19,381 bases of DNA from UBA5004 sp038061835 (GCA_038061835.1 JBBTYJ010000003.1:1-19381); one strand, 5' to 3'. Counted from the first letter of the stretch, positions 4,608-12,090 are shown. The notes: generated by a model from the letters alone, not told the origin. Program-made: numbers and translations.

Positions 4608-6634
4608 CCTAACATATCGGAGAATTCTTTTTCATCTAATATTTTAATACCAAGTTTTTGAGCTTTACTTAATTTTTCTCCTGGTTCTACGCCAGCCACA
4701 ACATAATCCGTATTTTTGGACACCGATTCGCGAACTTCTCCGCCCAATTTGCGAATTTTTTCTTTTACCTCTTCTCTAGACATATTTCCGATGGTACCGG
4801 TAAGCACAAAGTTTTTACCGGCCAACAGTAGGTTACCATGCGACGCTCGGTGTTCGACCGGAGCAATGCGAACATGTTTTAGAAGCCGTTCAAAAAGCTT
4901 CTTGTTCTCTCTATCAGTAAACCAATCAATTATAGAACGCGCCACTATAGGACCAACTCCTTCTAATTTTTCTAACTGTTCTCTGTCCGCTTGTGCAAAT
5001 TTTTCCGCAGTCTGGAAGTGCAACGCCAAGTCCCGAGCGGTCTCTTCTCCCACTTGCGGAATAGACAGGGACGCAATGAAACGCGCCAACGTCACGACGC
5101 GCGCTTTCTCTATGGCCGCCAAAAGATTATTAATGGATTTTTCCTTAAAACGCTCAAGTGTCTCCAGATCGCCTTTTTTAATCGCGAAGATGTCATTAAG
5201 GTTTGAAATAATATCAGCATCTATTAGCTGTTTGATAATTCGCGGACCTAAACCATCAATATCAAAAACCTTCCTGGACGCAAAATGTTCTAGTTTGCGT
5301 CTTTGTTGCTCGTATGAATTCTTAGCTACACAGCGATAGGCCACTTGGCCAGGAATACGCTCAATCTGTCCATTACCACCACAAAGCGGAAAATGGGTCG
5401 GGAATTTAAAAATCTTTTCTTTACCCGTTCTCATCTCTTCCATTACCCTTACCACTTCCGGAATAACATCGCCGGCTTTCTGTATCACTACCGTATCTCC
5501 TATCCGAATATCTTTACGTTTTATCTCATTTTCATTATGAAGCGTGGCTCGCGACACGGTTGAACCGGCCACTACCACTGGTCTCAATATCGCTACCGGT
5601 GTCAGTACACCGGTACGACCAATTTGGAGTGTGATATCTTCTATCACTGTCGTTACTTGTTCAGCCTGAAATTTAAACGCGATACCAAAGCGCGGTGCCT
5701 TGCCTGTATAGCCCAGGATATCTTGAAATTTTTTTTCATTTACCTTAACCACGACACCATCTATAAGATAATCCTCTTTTTCTTTACGTTCTTGCCATAG
5801 TTTCCAATATTTGATTACCTCATCAATATCTGTAAATTTTTTGAAATACAGGTTAACCTTAAAGCCAAGTTGTTGTAAAAATTTCAGTTCTTCTTCTTGA
5901 GTATCTAAGGTCAGACCTTGGGATCCCTTAAGGTCTGACCTTGGGTCCAGAGAAGCAATATCGTAGATAAATGAATCAAGTTTCCTCGCCATGGTAATAG
6001 CCGGATCAAGCTGACGAATCGAACCGGCAGCAATATTTCTAGGATTGGCAAAGGGCTCTTCGCCTCTCTTTCGCCTCTCTCGATTCAAGAAATCAAAAAC
6101 ACTTTTGGCCATCCAGATCTCGCCTTCAACTATGATGCTGACCGGTCTTTTAAGTTTTATGGGTATTGATCCGATGGTGTGAACATTGTTTGTCACATCC
6201 TCGCCCACACGACCGTCACCGCGCGTGGCAGCTGTTGTTAGAATTCCATTTTTATATGTTAAAACTATTTTCAGACCATCTATTTTTAACTCCGTGATAT
6301 ATTCCGGAGCGATTTTTATTATTCGTTTGACTCTTTCATTAAACGCGCGAATATCATTTTCATTGAAGGCGTCATTGAATGACCATTGGGGCACAGCATG
6401 TTCTACTTTCTCAAATTTTTCCAAAATCTCTCCACCTATTCGTTTTGTTGGAGAATCAGGAGTCGCTAACGACGGATACCGTGATTCTATGTCTTCAAGC
6501 TCGCGCACAAATGCGTCGTACGCTTCGTCGGAAATTTCTGGACGATCATAAGTGTGATAAAGCTTGGCATGACGCTCTATGGCGTCACGCAATTTCTTTG
6601 CTCGTTGTACTATATCCTTTGGGATTGTCGGCAT
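4604..6634 (-). CDS. ligA: NAD-dependent DNA ligase
   Basis: A 676-residue LigA sealing nicks with NAD+. In order: Ia domain with the YYxxD-like segment, adenylation domain with KIDG (catalytic Lys117), an OB fold, a zinc-finger region, helix-hairpin-helix repeats and a C-terminal BRCT domain (about 598-676). The zinc finger has only Cys418 and Cys435; the first and last ligands are Phe415 and Tyr441, so metal binding is probably lost. Residues about 231-243 (PRSDLKGSQGLTL) are encoded by a perfect palindrome (5907-5942) lying where other LigAs have a short loop. I start at the ATG 6632-6634: a TATAAA box sits 7 nt upstream, and the upstream in-frame extension is atypical. Coupled to gatC by an ATGA overlap. 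Confidence 0.96.
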   Translation of the reverse strand: MPTIPKDIVQRAKKLRDAIERHAKLYHTYDRPEISDEAYDAFVRELEDIESRYPSLATPDSPTKRIGGEILEKFEKVEHAVPQWSFNDAFNENDIRAFNERVKRIIKIAPEYITELKIDGLKIVLTYKNGILTTAATRGDGRVGEDVTNNVHTIGSIPIKLKRPVSIIVEGEIWMAKSVFDFLNRERRKRGEEPFANPRNIAAGSIRQLDPAITMARKLDSFIYDIASLDPRSDLKGSQGLTLDTQEEELKFLQQLGFKVNLYFKKFTDIDEVIKYWKLWQERKEKEDYLIDGVVVKVNEKKFQDILGYTGKAPRFGIAFKFQAEQVTTVIEDITLQIGRTGVLTPVAILRPVVVAGSTVSRATLHNENEIKRKDIRIGDTVVIQKAGDVIPEVVRVMEEMRTGKEKIFKFPTHFPLCGGNGQIERIPGQVAYRCVAKNSYEQQRRKLEHFASRKVFDIDGLGPRIIKQLIDADIISNLNDIFAIKKGDLETLERFKEKSINNLLAAIEKARVVTLARFIASLSIPQVGEETARDLALHFQTAEKFAQADREQLEKLEGVGPIVARSIIDWFTDRENKKLFERLLKHVRIAPVEHRASHGNLLLAGKNFVLTGTIGNMSREEVKEKIRKLGGEVRESVSKNTDYVVAGVEPGEKLSKAQKLGIKILDEKEFSDMLG
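5907..5942. repeat. In-frame palindromic insertion inside ligA
   Basis: AAGGTCAGACCTT (5907-5919) and its exact reverse complement AAGGTCTGACCTT (5930-5942) flank a 10-bp spacer containing GGGATCCC. The whole is 36 bp, exactly 12 codons, and encodes part of a loop of the ligase adenylation domain that is absent from typical LigA. It behaves like a protein-coding palindromic element rather than a regulatory hairpin. Confidence 0.8.
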
Positions 6635-6668
6635 CGCTATTTTTATAATATCAGCGCTTATCGAACTA

Positions 6669-7154
6669 CTAATATGTGGCGCGTATAGCACGTTCCACAC
6701 GCCGAGGATTAGATAAATCGCAAGTATTGTAACCCTTGGATTCGATGGTTGTTTTCAAAACGCCACCAACAAAAGTTTTGGTTACTGTTACGATAGTACA
6801 ATACGGATCTGGGAGAAAGTTGATACGATTTATGATACTGACATTACTACCGCCCACCACCCATTGATTACCGGAATTATTAGTATCTTTGTTACAAAAA
6901 ATAGTTGAGCCGGTAGAAGTAGAAAAGGCGCTAAAACCAGCAGGATTTTGGACGTCCCAGTAGAGAGCGCATTCTATGCCAGTGTCGGCGGCATAAAAGG
7001 CAAGTTGAGATTCACGACCAGACGCAGATATGAGTGATTGTCTCACAGCAAGACTGGCTATGCCTGCAGCTATCAAGAGAAGTGTCCCCATCACAATAAT
7101 GGCCACAAAAAGCGTAAACCCTGATTCTTGATGCTTGATGCTTGATGTTTTCAT
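6669..7154 (-). CDS. Minor pilin, GspK/PilX type
   Basis: A 161-residue prepilin. After 11 residues comes the leader junction SG/FTLFVAIIVMG, cleaved by PilD between Gly12 and Phe13, then a hydrophobic helix to about residue 35 and a short head with YAADTGIECALYW. Residue 5 of the mature chain is Val, not Glu; absence of Glu5 is typical of GspK/PilX-like subunits that cap the pilus tip. Residues 3-9 are encoded by three perfect heptamers (7127-7147). The ATG lies one base after the stop of the preceding pilin gene. It is the last gene of the pilus operon, separated by 34 nt from ligA, which has its own -10 box. Confidence 0.85.
   Translation of the reverse strand: MKTSSIKHQESGFTLFVAIIVMGTLLLIAAGIASLAVRQSLISASGRESQLAFYAADTGIECALYWDVQNPAGFSAFSTSTGSTIFCNKDTNNSGNQWVVGGSNVSIINRINFLPDPYCTIVTVTKTFVGGVLKTTIESKGYNTCDLSNPRRVERAIRATY
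7127..7147. repeat. Heptanucleotide tandem repeat, 3 units
   Basis: CTTGATG on the plus strand occurs three times without interruption at 7127, 7134 and 7141. It lies between the start codon and the prepilin leader motif. The unit is not a multiple of three, so gain or loss of one unit would shift the frame before the mature pilin. Confidence 0.85.
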
Positions 7155-7155
7155 A

Positions 7156-7910
7156 TTATTGCTGCCACTTTAAAAGATTTTCTTTGGCCTTGAACTGCCG
7201 GTTCACCAAACCCTTAGACCAATTGACAGTAACCTGAACAGAAACCTCGTTAGCATTTATCTGTGTTAGAACAATCTCTCTCTTAAAAATAGTGGCCGGC
7301 CAAGAGGAATCATAACCAAAAAATCCAGCAGATACGTTCTGTCGAAGGATTGGACAATTTCCGGGTCCAGCATTGCATCTTTCCACAAAGACTCCTCCCG
7401 AGTCCAATGAGTCAACAATACAAGCATTCCCAAAATAGCATGGATCACTTGAATTGGAAGATATGCCGGCAAGCCAATTCTGATTTAANNNNNNNNNNNN
7501 NNNNNNNNNNNNNNNNNNNNNNNNNNNNNNNNNNNNNNNNNNNNNNNNNNNNNNNNNNNNNNNNNNNNNNNNNNNNNNNNNNNNNNNNAATAGCATGGAT
7601 CACTTGAATTGGAAGATATGCCGGCAAGCCAATTCTGATTTAATAGACCGTTCTCGTCACGAATATTTCTAATTTGTTCAAATCCTTCTTGAGCAAGATA
7701 GAAAGCAATAATCTGATCTTTTGAAAAAACATAGGATGAAATTCCCGTCTGTATTGCACTTGCTGTTCCGGTAATTGCCAAAATCAACACGGCGATGGCC
7801 ACGAGACTTTCTATAATGGTAAATCCTTTATTTTTCACCCCGTTAGAAATTTTAACGGTCTGAACGCTACTAGATAACTTATATTTTGTTGAATTTCTAA
7901 CGGGGTTCAT
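7156..7910 (-). CDS. Minor pilin, PilV/GspI type (split by a false gap)
   Basis: A prepilin that the assembly breaks in two. Removing the 100 N and one copy of the 55-bp duplicated flank gives a continuous 199-residue protein: leader KNKG/FTIIESLVA (cleavage after Gly29, Glu at +5), a hydrophobic helix, then KDQIIAFYLAQEGFEQIRNIRDEN, as in PilV/GspI-like minor pilins, and a C-terminal beta region ending in ENLLKWQQ. As written, the gap plus duplication is 155 nt and breaks the frame. Residues 2-24 come from an inserted palindrome (7838-7905); the likely original start is the GTG at 7836-7838. The current ATG overlaps the preceding stop in an ATGA junction. Confidence 0.85.
7434..7488. repeat. 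55-bp contig-end duplicate, left copy
   Basis: Identical over all 55 bases to 7589-7643 on the other side of the N run. A duplicate of exactly this kind at both sides of a gap indicates overlapping contig ends that were scaffolded instead of merged. Confidence 0.95.
7489..7588. other. Scaffold gap (100 N), probably spurious
   Basis: Exactly 100 N, the usual arbitrary gap size. Because both flanks are the same 55-bp sequence and joining them restores one pilin reading frame, the true gap length is most likely minus 55. Confidence 0.95.
7589..7643. repeat. 55-bp contig-end duplicate, right copy
   Basis: Exact copy of 7434-7488. Collapsing the two copies yields continuous coding sequence for the PilV-type pilin. 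Confidence 0.95.
7838..7905. repeat. Start-codon palindromic element, copy 1
   Basis: CCCCGTTAGAAATT (7838-7851) is the perfect inverted repeat of AATTTCTAACGGGG (7892-7905); the core corresponding to copy 2 is 66 bp. In the minus-strand gene it encodes PVRNS..KISNG between a new ATG (7908-7910) and the presumed native GTG start (7836-7838). The flanks ATGAAC and GTGAAA are near-duplicates. Confidence 0.9.
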
Positions 7911-8500
7911 AAATCAAGCACTCTCTGCGAGACTAGAGTTTGTAATGTGAAATTTGAGCGGTTTATGCCGGTGCCAGCATGACTTTGAATTTTTATAACA
8001 ACCTTGGGCTGGAGAGTATCACTTGTACCAGCGCCTACTGTATAAAAAATGAGACTATCAATAACAATCTCCGGCGCTGTAACGGCAATATAGTTGCCAT
8101 TGTCTATTTTCTTCTCAATAGTTTGGTTGTTTAGGCGATAAGTAATTTGGAAATTGTCATTCGAGAGGAAGCTCATGAGCTTATCCCCACTGGGACAATT
8201 TTGAGGCGTTGTGATGGTACCGGCACCGCAGTGGTAATTCTTTCCAAATCGCATTTCTTTCGAAATGCTTTCGGTGGTTAAATTAAGGTTATTAAGCACC
8301 GTTTTCAGGGATCTCGATTTACGATTGGCCTCAAATACTCCGATAATTGAACCCATAGAAATAGTCATTACAATGATAAAAATAGATACAGCAACCATTA
8401 ATTCAACTAGAGTAAAGCCATTTTTCATCCCGTTAGAAATTTTCATGTCTTTCACACTACCAGAAAATTTATATTTCGTTGAATTTCTAACGGGATTCAT
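7907..8500 (-). CDS. Minor pilin, PulJ/PilW type
   Basis: A 197-residue prepilin with leader KNG/FTLVELMVAVSIF (cleavage after Gly28, Glu at +5), a membrane helix, and a head containing LNLTTESISKEMRFG, a segment of the kind seen in PulJ/PilW-like minor pilins. Residues 2-24 (PVRNS..KISNG) derive from an inserted 66-bp palindrome; the presumed native start is the ATG at 8426-8428, giving MKNGFTLVEL. The present ATG overlaps the upstream gene's TGA in an ATGA junction, and the stop overlaps the next pilin start the same way. Expected to join the minor pilin complex with the genes on either side. Confidence 0.85.
   Translation of the reverse strand: MNPVRNSTKYKFSGSVKDMKISNGMKNGFTLVELMVAVSIFIIVMTISMGSIIGVFEANRKSRSLKTVLNNLNLTTESISKEMRFGKNYHCGAGTITTPQNCPSGDKLMSFLSNDNFQITYRLNNQTIEKKIDNGNYIAVTAPEIVIDSLIFYTVGAGTSDTLQPKVVIKIQSHAGTGINRSNFTLQTLVSQRVLDL
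8429..8494. repeat. Start-codon palindromic element, copy 2
   Basis: CCCGTTAGAAATT (8429-8441) and AATTTCTAACGGG (8482-8494) form a 13-bp perfect inverted repeat, 66 bp overall, similar to copy 1 in the interior as well. On the minus strand ATGAAT precedes it and ATGAAA follows it, so the start-codon sequence is duplicated around the element. Confidence 0.9.
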
Positions 8501-9099
8501 TGTACAGATATTTGACCAGTTGTATAAACAGTGACAGATCGAATAAAACCGCGCGGACTCTGAAGTCTGATCCTGGCTCCCTTATCATTTGAAGCGCCAA
8601 CCTGATTGCCACCGGAGTTAAAAAATTTGATTTGGGCTTCAGTATTGGGACGAGCAAAACTAATATCTGTTCTTTGAGCCACATTGCATTGCTCTGTATT
8701 ATTTGATCTTACTATGCATATTTCTTTGATAAAATTGCCACGCGTAATATTCACAGTGCTTAGACACTCCGAAATATTACATGGCCAGTTCCCATTATAA
8801 ATCTTGTCTCCGTTTAGGTCCGCAAAATTGAGATAAGTAGTGTTTAATCCGGAAGAAAGATTAAAGACGATACCATAAGAAGCGTTAAATCCGCCTGATA
8901 ATCCCTTCACTCCTACGCCGTAGGCCTGCGCCTGCGAAATAGTCGAGCTGATTTCATCGGCCAGATTAGTGAGTGCTGCACTATCGTTGTAAGTTGATTG
9001 ATTTAAAACGACCACCGTTAAGATAATAGATATGATGCCGATAGAAACTAAAAGTTCTATTAAAGTAAACCCGTAAGAATTTTTAAAATAAAGCGACAT
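8497..9099 (-). CDS. Minor pilin, FimT/GspH type
   Basis: A 200-residue prepilin with leader SYG/FTLIELLVSIGI (cleavage after Gly10, Glu15 at +5), hydrophobic helix to about residue 32, then DEISSTISQAQAYGVGVKG, as in FimT/GspH-like subunits, and a beta-rich head with several cysteines ending in VTVYTTGQISVQ. FimT homologues can bind DNA in competence pili, but no binding residues can be assigned here. It overlaps the end of pilD by 17 nt and its stop overlaps the next pilin start, so it is translated as part of the minor-pilin block. Confidence 0.85.
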   Translation of the reverse strand: MSLYFKNSYGFTLIELLVSIGIISIILTVVVLNQSTYNDSAALTNLADEISSTISQAQAYGVGVKGLSGGFNASYGIVFNLSSGLNTTYLNFADLNGDKIYNGNWPCNISECLSTVNITRGNFIKEICIVRSNNTEQCNVAQRTDISFARPNTEAQIKFFNSGGNQVGASNDKGARIRLQSPRGFIRSVTVYTTGQISVQ

Positions 9100-9868
9100 G
9101 AAGTATATCCAGATGAAATATCAGAGAAATCCAGACACCGACGATAATGAAAGGGGCGAATGGTATCTCGCTCTTCATTGTAATCTTTTTAGTGTTTTTA
9201 AGAAAGCCTGCCTTGCCGGCAGACAGGCCTGCCTTGCCGGCAGACAGTAGGCTTAACTTATTCAGAAAGAGATAAGTTAAAGAACCAAGAGCGCCAATCC
9301 AAAAAGCAAGAACGATGGCAGAAAACCCTTGCGAAGCTCCCAACAAAAGACCGACAGAGAGACTAAGCTTGGCATCACCGAAACCCATTGCTCTTCCGCG
9401 GGAAAATAGCCAAATTGATGCAAAGAAAACAAAGAGAATGGGTCCGGTTAGCCAATCCAACATGGAGTAGGGGGTAGGAAGTAGGAAGTAGGAAGTAAGG
9501 AAAGCCAATATTACAGAAGCATAAACTAATCCATCGGGAATGATTTTGTGCTTAAAATCATAAATAGTAATAACAACGTAAATACAAAAAACCGGCAGAA
9601 AAACGTACGGAACAGTGATAAATATTAATCCGGTCCAAAATTCAATTAAAGGATATTGCCAAGAAATTTTGGCGCGACACCCTCGGCATCTAGCTTTCTG
9701 TATCAAGAAACTCACCACTGGCACAAGTTCATACCATCTGAGACATTTGTGGCAACTAGGACAATGCGAACGCCCACTTAACACTCCGTCTGTTCCCCAG
9801 CGCAAACCAACAACATTGAGAAAACTGCCAACAGCAACGCCCAAAACAAAAAGAACGACCGTAGTCAT
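9083..9868 (-). CDS. pilD: Type IV prepilin peptidase / N-methyltransferase
   Basis: A 261-residue polytopic membrane enzyme that cleaves prepilin leaders after Gly and methylates the new N-terminus. The N-terminal domain with GSFLNVV is followed by a CxxC pair (Cys36/39) and a second (Cys61/64) for zinc, here intact. The aspartyl protease residues are Asp104 in YDFKHKIIPD and Asp165 in GFGDAKL. Residues 208-221 are LSAGKAG twice, encoded by two 21-bp GC-rich repeats in a loop before the last helices. A heptamer repeat (9474-9494) lies in codons 125-132. TGTTATACT at 9875-9883 sits 6 nt before the ATG. It processes all six pilins encoded around it. Confidence 0.95.
   Translation of the reverse strand: MTTVVLFVLGVAVGSFLNVVGLRWGTDGVLSGRSHCPSCHKCLRWYELVPVVSFLIQKARCRGCRAKISWQYPLIEFWTGLIFITVPYVFLPVFCIYVVITIYDFKHKIIPDGLVYASVILAFLTSYFLLPTPYSMLDWLTGPILFVFFASIWLFSRGRAMGFGDAKLSLSVGLLLGASQGFSAIVLAFWIGALGSLTYLFLNKLSLLSAGKAGLSAGKAGFLKNTKKITMKSEIPFAPFIIVGVWISLIFHLDILHVALF
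9206..9247. repeat. Two tandem 21-bp GC-rich palindromic units in pilD
   Basis: Units at 9206-9226 and 9227-9247 are identical. Each contains TTGCCGGCAG and reads as seven codons (LSAGKAG on the minus strand). The core GCCGGCA palindrome is shared with short repeats at 16895-16910 and 19278-19297. Confidence 0.85.
9474..9494. repeat. Heptanucleotide tandem repeat in pilD, 3 units
   Basis: GTAGGAA on the plus strand occurs three times in a row, flanked by degenerate copies on both sides. It encodes part of TSYFLLPTP in PilD. Unit loss or gain would shift the frame upstream of the second catalytic Asp. Confidence 0.8.
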
Positions 9869-9874
9869 CCTTTA

Positions 9875-9883
9875 AGTATAACA
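9875..9883 (-). promoter_or_regulatory. Extended -10 box upstream of pilD
   Basis: TGTTATACT on the minus strand, 6 nt before the pilD ATG (9868). The intervening TAAAGG could also act as a weak Shine-Dalgarno sequence, but it is too close to the ATG. Confidence 0.45.
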
Positions 9884-9906
9884 GAATAAGTGTTCAGGAA
9901 ATTATC

Positions 9907-10347
9907 TTATGGACAAGAAACTTGACCATCTATGAGATTGGCGAGAATTTGTTTGGACGCGCCGGTGCTATCTACACACCAAGCCTCGCCGGCGCTGGTT
10001 GATAAAAGAAGTGCTGAAACGGCATAAGCAGTACCATCGGAATGACACGAGAGTGTGGCGCTAGCCGGGTAGCTGGTCTGCATAGTGTATTGGACCATAC
10101 CGGAATCAGCGTCGGTGAAGAAAGCGCTGGAACATAGGTCCGAAACCGCGCCGCCATAGTTGCTATTTGAGTCATAGTAAACCTCCGCGGAAGCGCGCAA
10201 ACCTGCCAATTGAGATTTAGTCTTGGCATCATTACCTTTAGAGCGTGCGGTATTGAGAGACGCCAATACCACCGACGAAAGGATGCCTATGATAGCAATA
10301 ACCACTAAAAGCTCGATCAGGGTAAAACCTTTATTTGTGTTTGACAT
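9907..10347 (-). CDS. Type IV major-type pilin 2
   Basis: A 146-residue prepilin with a six-residue polar leader and the textbook junction KG/FTLIELLVVIAIIGILSSVVLASLNTARSKG (cleavage after Gly7, Glu12 at +5). The globular head has four cysteines (in DLCSS, LSCHS, AWCVDS and the C-terminal SCP) in the same order as in pilin 1, so two disulfides are likely. The N-terminal half is nearly identical to pilin 1, showing a tandem duplication with diverged heads. It is encoded between pilin 1 and pilD. Which of the two is the major subunit cannot be told from sequence. Confidence 0.92.
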   Translation of the reverse strand: MSNTNKGFTLIELLVVIAIIGILSSVVLASLNTARSKGNDAKTKSQLAGLRASAEVYYDSNSNYGGAVSDLCSSAFFTDADSGMVQYTMQTSYPASATLSCHSDGTAYAVSALLLSTSAGEAWCVDSTGASKQILANLIDGQVSCP

Positions 10348-10378
10348 AAATGTTAGTCAGCAGTGTCTATTAACACGC

Positions 10379-10807
10379 TTAACACGCTGTGCCGGCTGCT
10401 GGCGCAGCACTTGCTCTGCCCTTGGAATTACCGAAACTATCTATGCACCAATGTGTGGCCGTGCCTTCGACAACGGTTAGAAGAGCTGACATGGCGTAAG
10501 CGGTCGCGCTCATGTTACATACGAGTGTCGTACCTCCAGGATAATTGGCAGAGGTTAAATACGGATTCATTGGGTTTGTACCACCAATAGTACAGAGCCC
10601 CGTATAAGAATTATTGGTGTTATCGTAGAATATTTCAGCCGCCGCTCTGGCGCCGGAGAGTTGAGCTTTTATTTTGGCATTATTGCCTTTGTTCCGAGCC
10701 GTGTTTAACGAAGCCAACACTACGGACGAGAGAATGCCGATTATGGCAATCACAACCAGAAGTTCAATCAAGGTAAAACCGGCAGTACTTTTTTCTTTTC
10801 TAATCAT
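10379..10807 (-). CDS. Type IV major-type pilin 1
   Basis: A 142-residue prepilin, leader cleaved after Gly10 in TAG/FTLIELLVVIAIIGILSSVV with Glu15 at +5. The N-terminal helix continues into NTARNKGNNAKIKAQLSGARAAAEIFYD, and the head contains four cysteines (GLCTIGG, LVCNMS, HWCIDS and C-terminal TAC). A good promoter (10826-10854) precedes it, separate from pilC, as expected for an abundantly needed structural subunit. Paralogue of the next gene. Confidence 0.92.
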   Translation of the reverse strand: MIRKEKSTAGFTLIELLVVIAIIGILSSVVLASLNTARNKGNNAKIKAQLSGARAAAEIFYDNTNNSYTGLCTIGGTNPMNPYLTSANYPGGTTLVCNMSATAYAMSALLTVVEGTATHWCIDSFGNSKGRASAAPAAGTAC

Positions 10808-10825
10808 ATTCTTGAGAAAATTTTA

Positions 10826-10854
10826 TCTATAAGCTTATAAATCACCCATATCAA
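10826..10854 (-). promoter_or_regulatory. Promoter of pilin 1
   Basis: On the minus strand TTGATA (10849-10854), 17 nt, TATAGA (10826-10831), then about 18 nt to the ATG at 10807. It also sits next to an imperfect dyad (ATCAC..GTGAT, 10841-10858) that could be an operator overlapping the -35. Confidence 0.55.
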
Positions 10855-10876
10855 GTGATATGCTTAGCATTATACT

Positions 10877-12085
10877 CTAAAGCCCCGCAGAATTGGCAAT
10901 ATCATATATGGGGATAAGGACGGAGGCCAAAAGCACGCCGACTCCTAGACCCAAAAGAACAATCATGACCGGTTCAATTAAGCTTACCAAGGTATCGACG
11001 GCATTGATAACTTCTCGCTGATAAAAGCGCGCCATGGTACCCAAAATAGAGCCGAGTTCGCCCGATTCTTCTCCGACCCTTATCATTTGGACCAGAATAC
11101 CGGGAATTTCTTCATATTGGGAAAGTGACTGGGAAAGAGAGCTGCCTCCCTTCACCGCCAATAAACTTTCGTCAAGGATCTCTTTGTACACTTCATTGCC
11201 AACCACAGCAGCGGTCACTTCGATAGCTTTGATCATAGGTATCCCAGAAAGAACCATTGTATTCATATTGTCCGCAATAATGGAGAGATAGAGTTTCTTG
11301 TAAAGATTACCTATATAGGGTATTGACAACTTGAAATGAGCCAGTTGTGACCTACCTTCAGCCGTACGTGTATAACGCACAATGAAAAATCCAAAAACTA
11401 TCAGAATAACAGGTAAAATCACACCGTAACTAACAAAGAAATCGCTTATAGAAAAAACGATCTGGGTATAAACCGGCACAGTTTGCCCGGATTCGATAAT
11501 TATAAGACTGATTTTCGGAATAATAACCGTAAACATCAAGACCATGACCGCAATAAAAACCGTAATCACAAAGGCTGGATAAATTAAGGCATTTTTGGTT
11601 TTGGAAATCACTTCGTAATTACGGTCTAGATAATCAGCCAAATGATTAAATGTTTCACTTAATTTTCCGGTTTCCTCGCCAGATTTAACCATATTGACAT
11701 AAAAATCGGAAAAAATGGCAGGATGTTTGGCGAGAGCTTTTGATATATTGCTACCCGCCTGAAGATCATCCGCAATTTGAGTTAGACTCTTTTTGAGAAT
11801 TACGTTTTCCGCTTCTCCAGAAAGCAGAGTGAAGATTTTTAGAGCAGAAACTTGCGCTTCGAAAAGTGTGGCCATCTGCCGCGAGAGCATCACCACGTCT
11901 CTGTGCGAGACACCTGAACCAAACTTGATTTTGGATAGCCACGACTCCTTTTCCGCCGGTTCTATTTCGGAAATAATAAGTCCGCGTCTCTGTAGGGCGC
12001 CAACGGCCACGTCGAGAGAAACCGCTTCAATAGAACCGGATGTTTGTTTGCCAGAATTTTCAAGAGCTTTATAGTTGAATAGCAT
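10877..12085 (-). CDS. pilC: Type IV pilus inner-membrane platform protein
   Basis: A 402-residue PilC/GspF-family protein, the platform on which the PilB and PilT ATPases act to insert or remove pilins. It starts with the MLFNYKALENSGKQTSGSIEA domain and has two T2SSF repeats, each with cytoplasmic helices and membrane segments (about 167-193, 218-236 and 372-395). The repeat signature appears in ARQMATLFEAQVSALK-like and ADNMNTMVLSGIPMIKAIE-like segments and in the paired MVKSGEETGKLSE and MIRVGEESGELGS. It starts 5 nt after the pilT stop. Full length for the family. Confidence 0.96.
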   Translation of the reverse strand: MLFNYKALENSGKQTSGSIEAVSLDVAVGALQRRGLIISEIEPAEKESWLSKIKFGSGVSHRDVVMLSRQMATLFEAQVSALKIFTLLSGEAENVILKKSLTQIADDLQAGSNISKALAKHPAIFSDFYVNMVKSGEETGKLSETFNHLADYLDRNYEVISKTKNALIYPAFVITVFIAVMVLMFTVIIPKISLIIIESGQTVPVYTQIVFSISDFFVSYGVILPVILIVFGFFIVRYTRTAEGRSQLAHFKLSIPYIGNLYKKLYLSIIADNMNTMVLSGIPMIKAIEVTAAVVGNEVYKEILDESLLAVKGGSSLSQSLSQYEEIPGILVQMIRVGEESGELGSILGTMARFYQREVINAVDTLVSLIEPVMIVLLGLGVGVLLASVLIPIYDIANSAGL

Positions 12086-12090
12086 ATGTA

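Noticed and set aside
6635..6700. 22-residue N-terminal extension of LigA
   Set aside because: It has no counterpart in the family, crosses an AT-rich promoter-like stretch and reaches into the end of the upstream pilin gene.
7456..7462. Further copy of the GCCGGCA repeat in the PilV-type gene
   Set aside because: Only the 7-bp core matches; no extended arms, so it is probably chance.
7434..7643. Genuine tandem duplication within the pilin gene
   Set aside because: The exact 55-bp copies flank a 100-N gap and the frame is restored only by merging them, which points to assembly.
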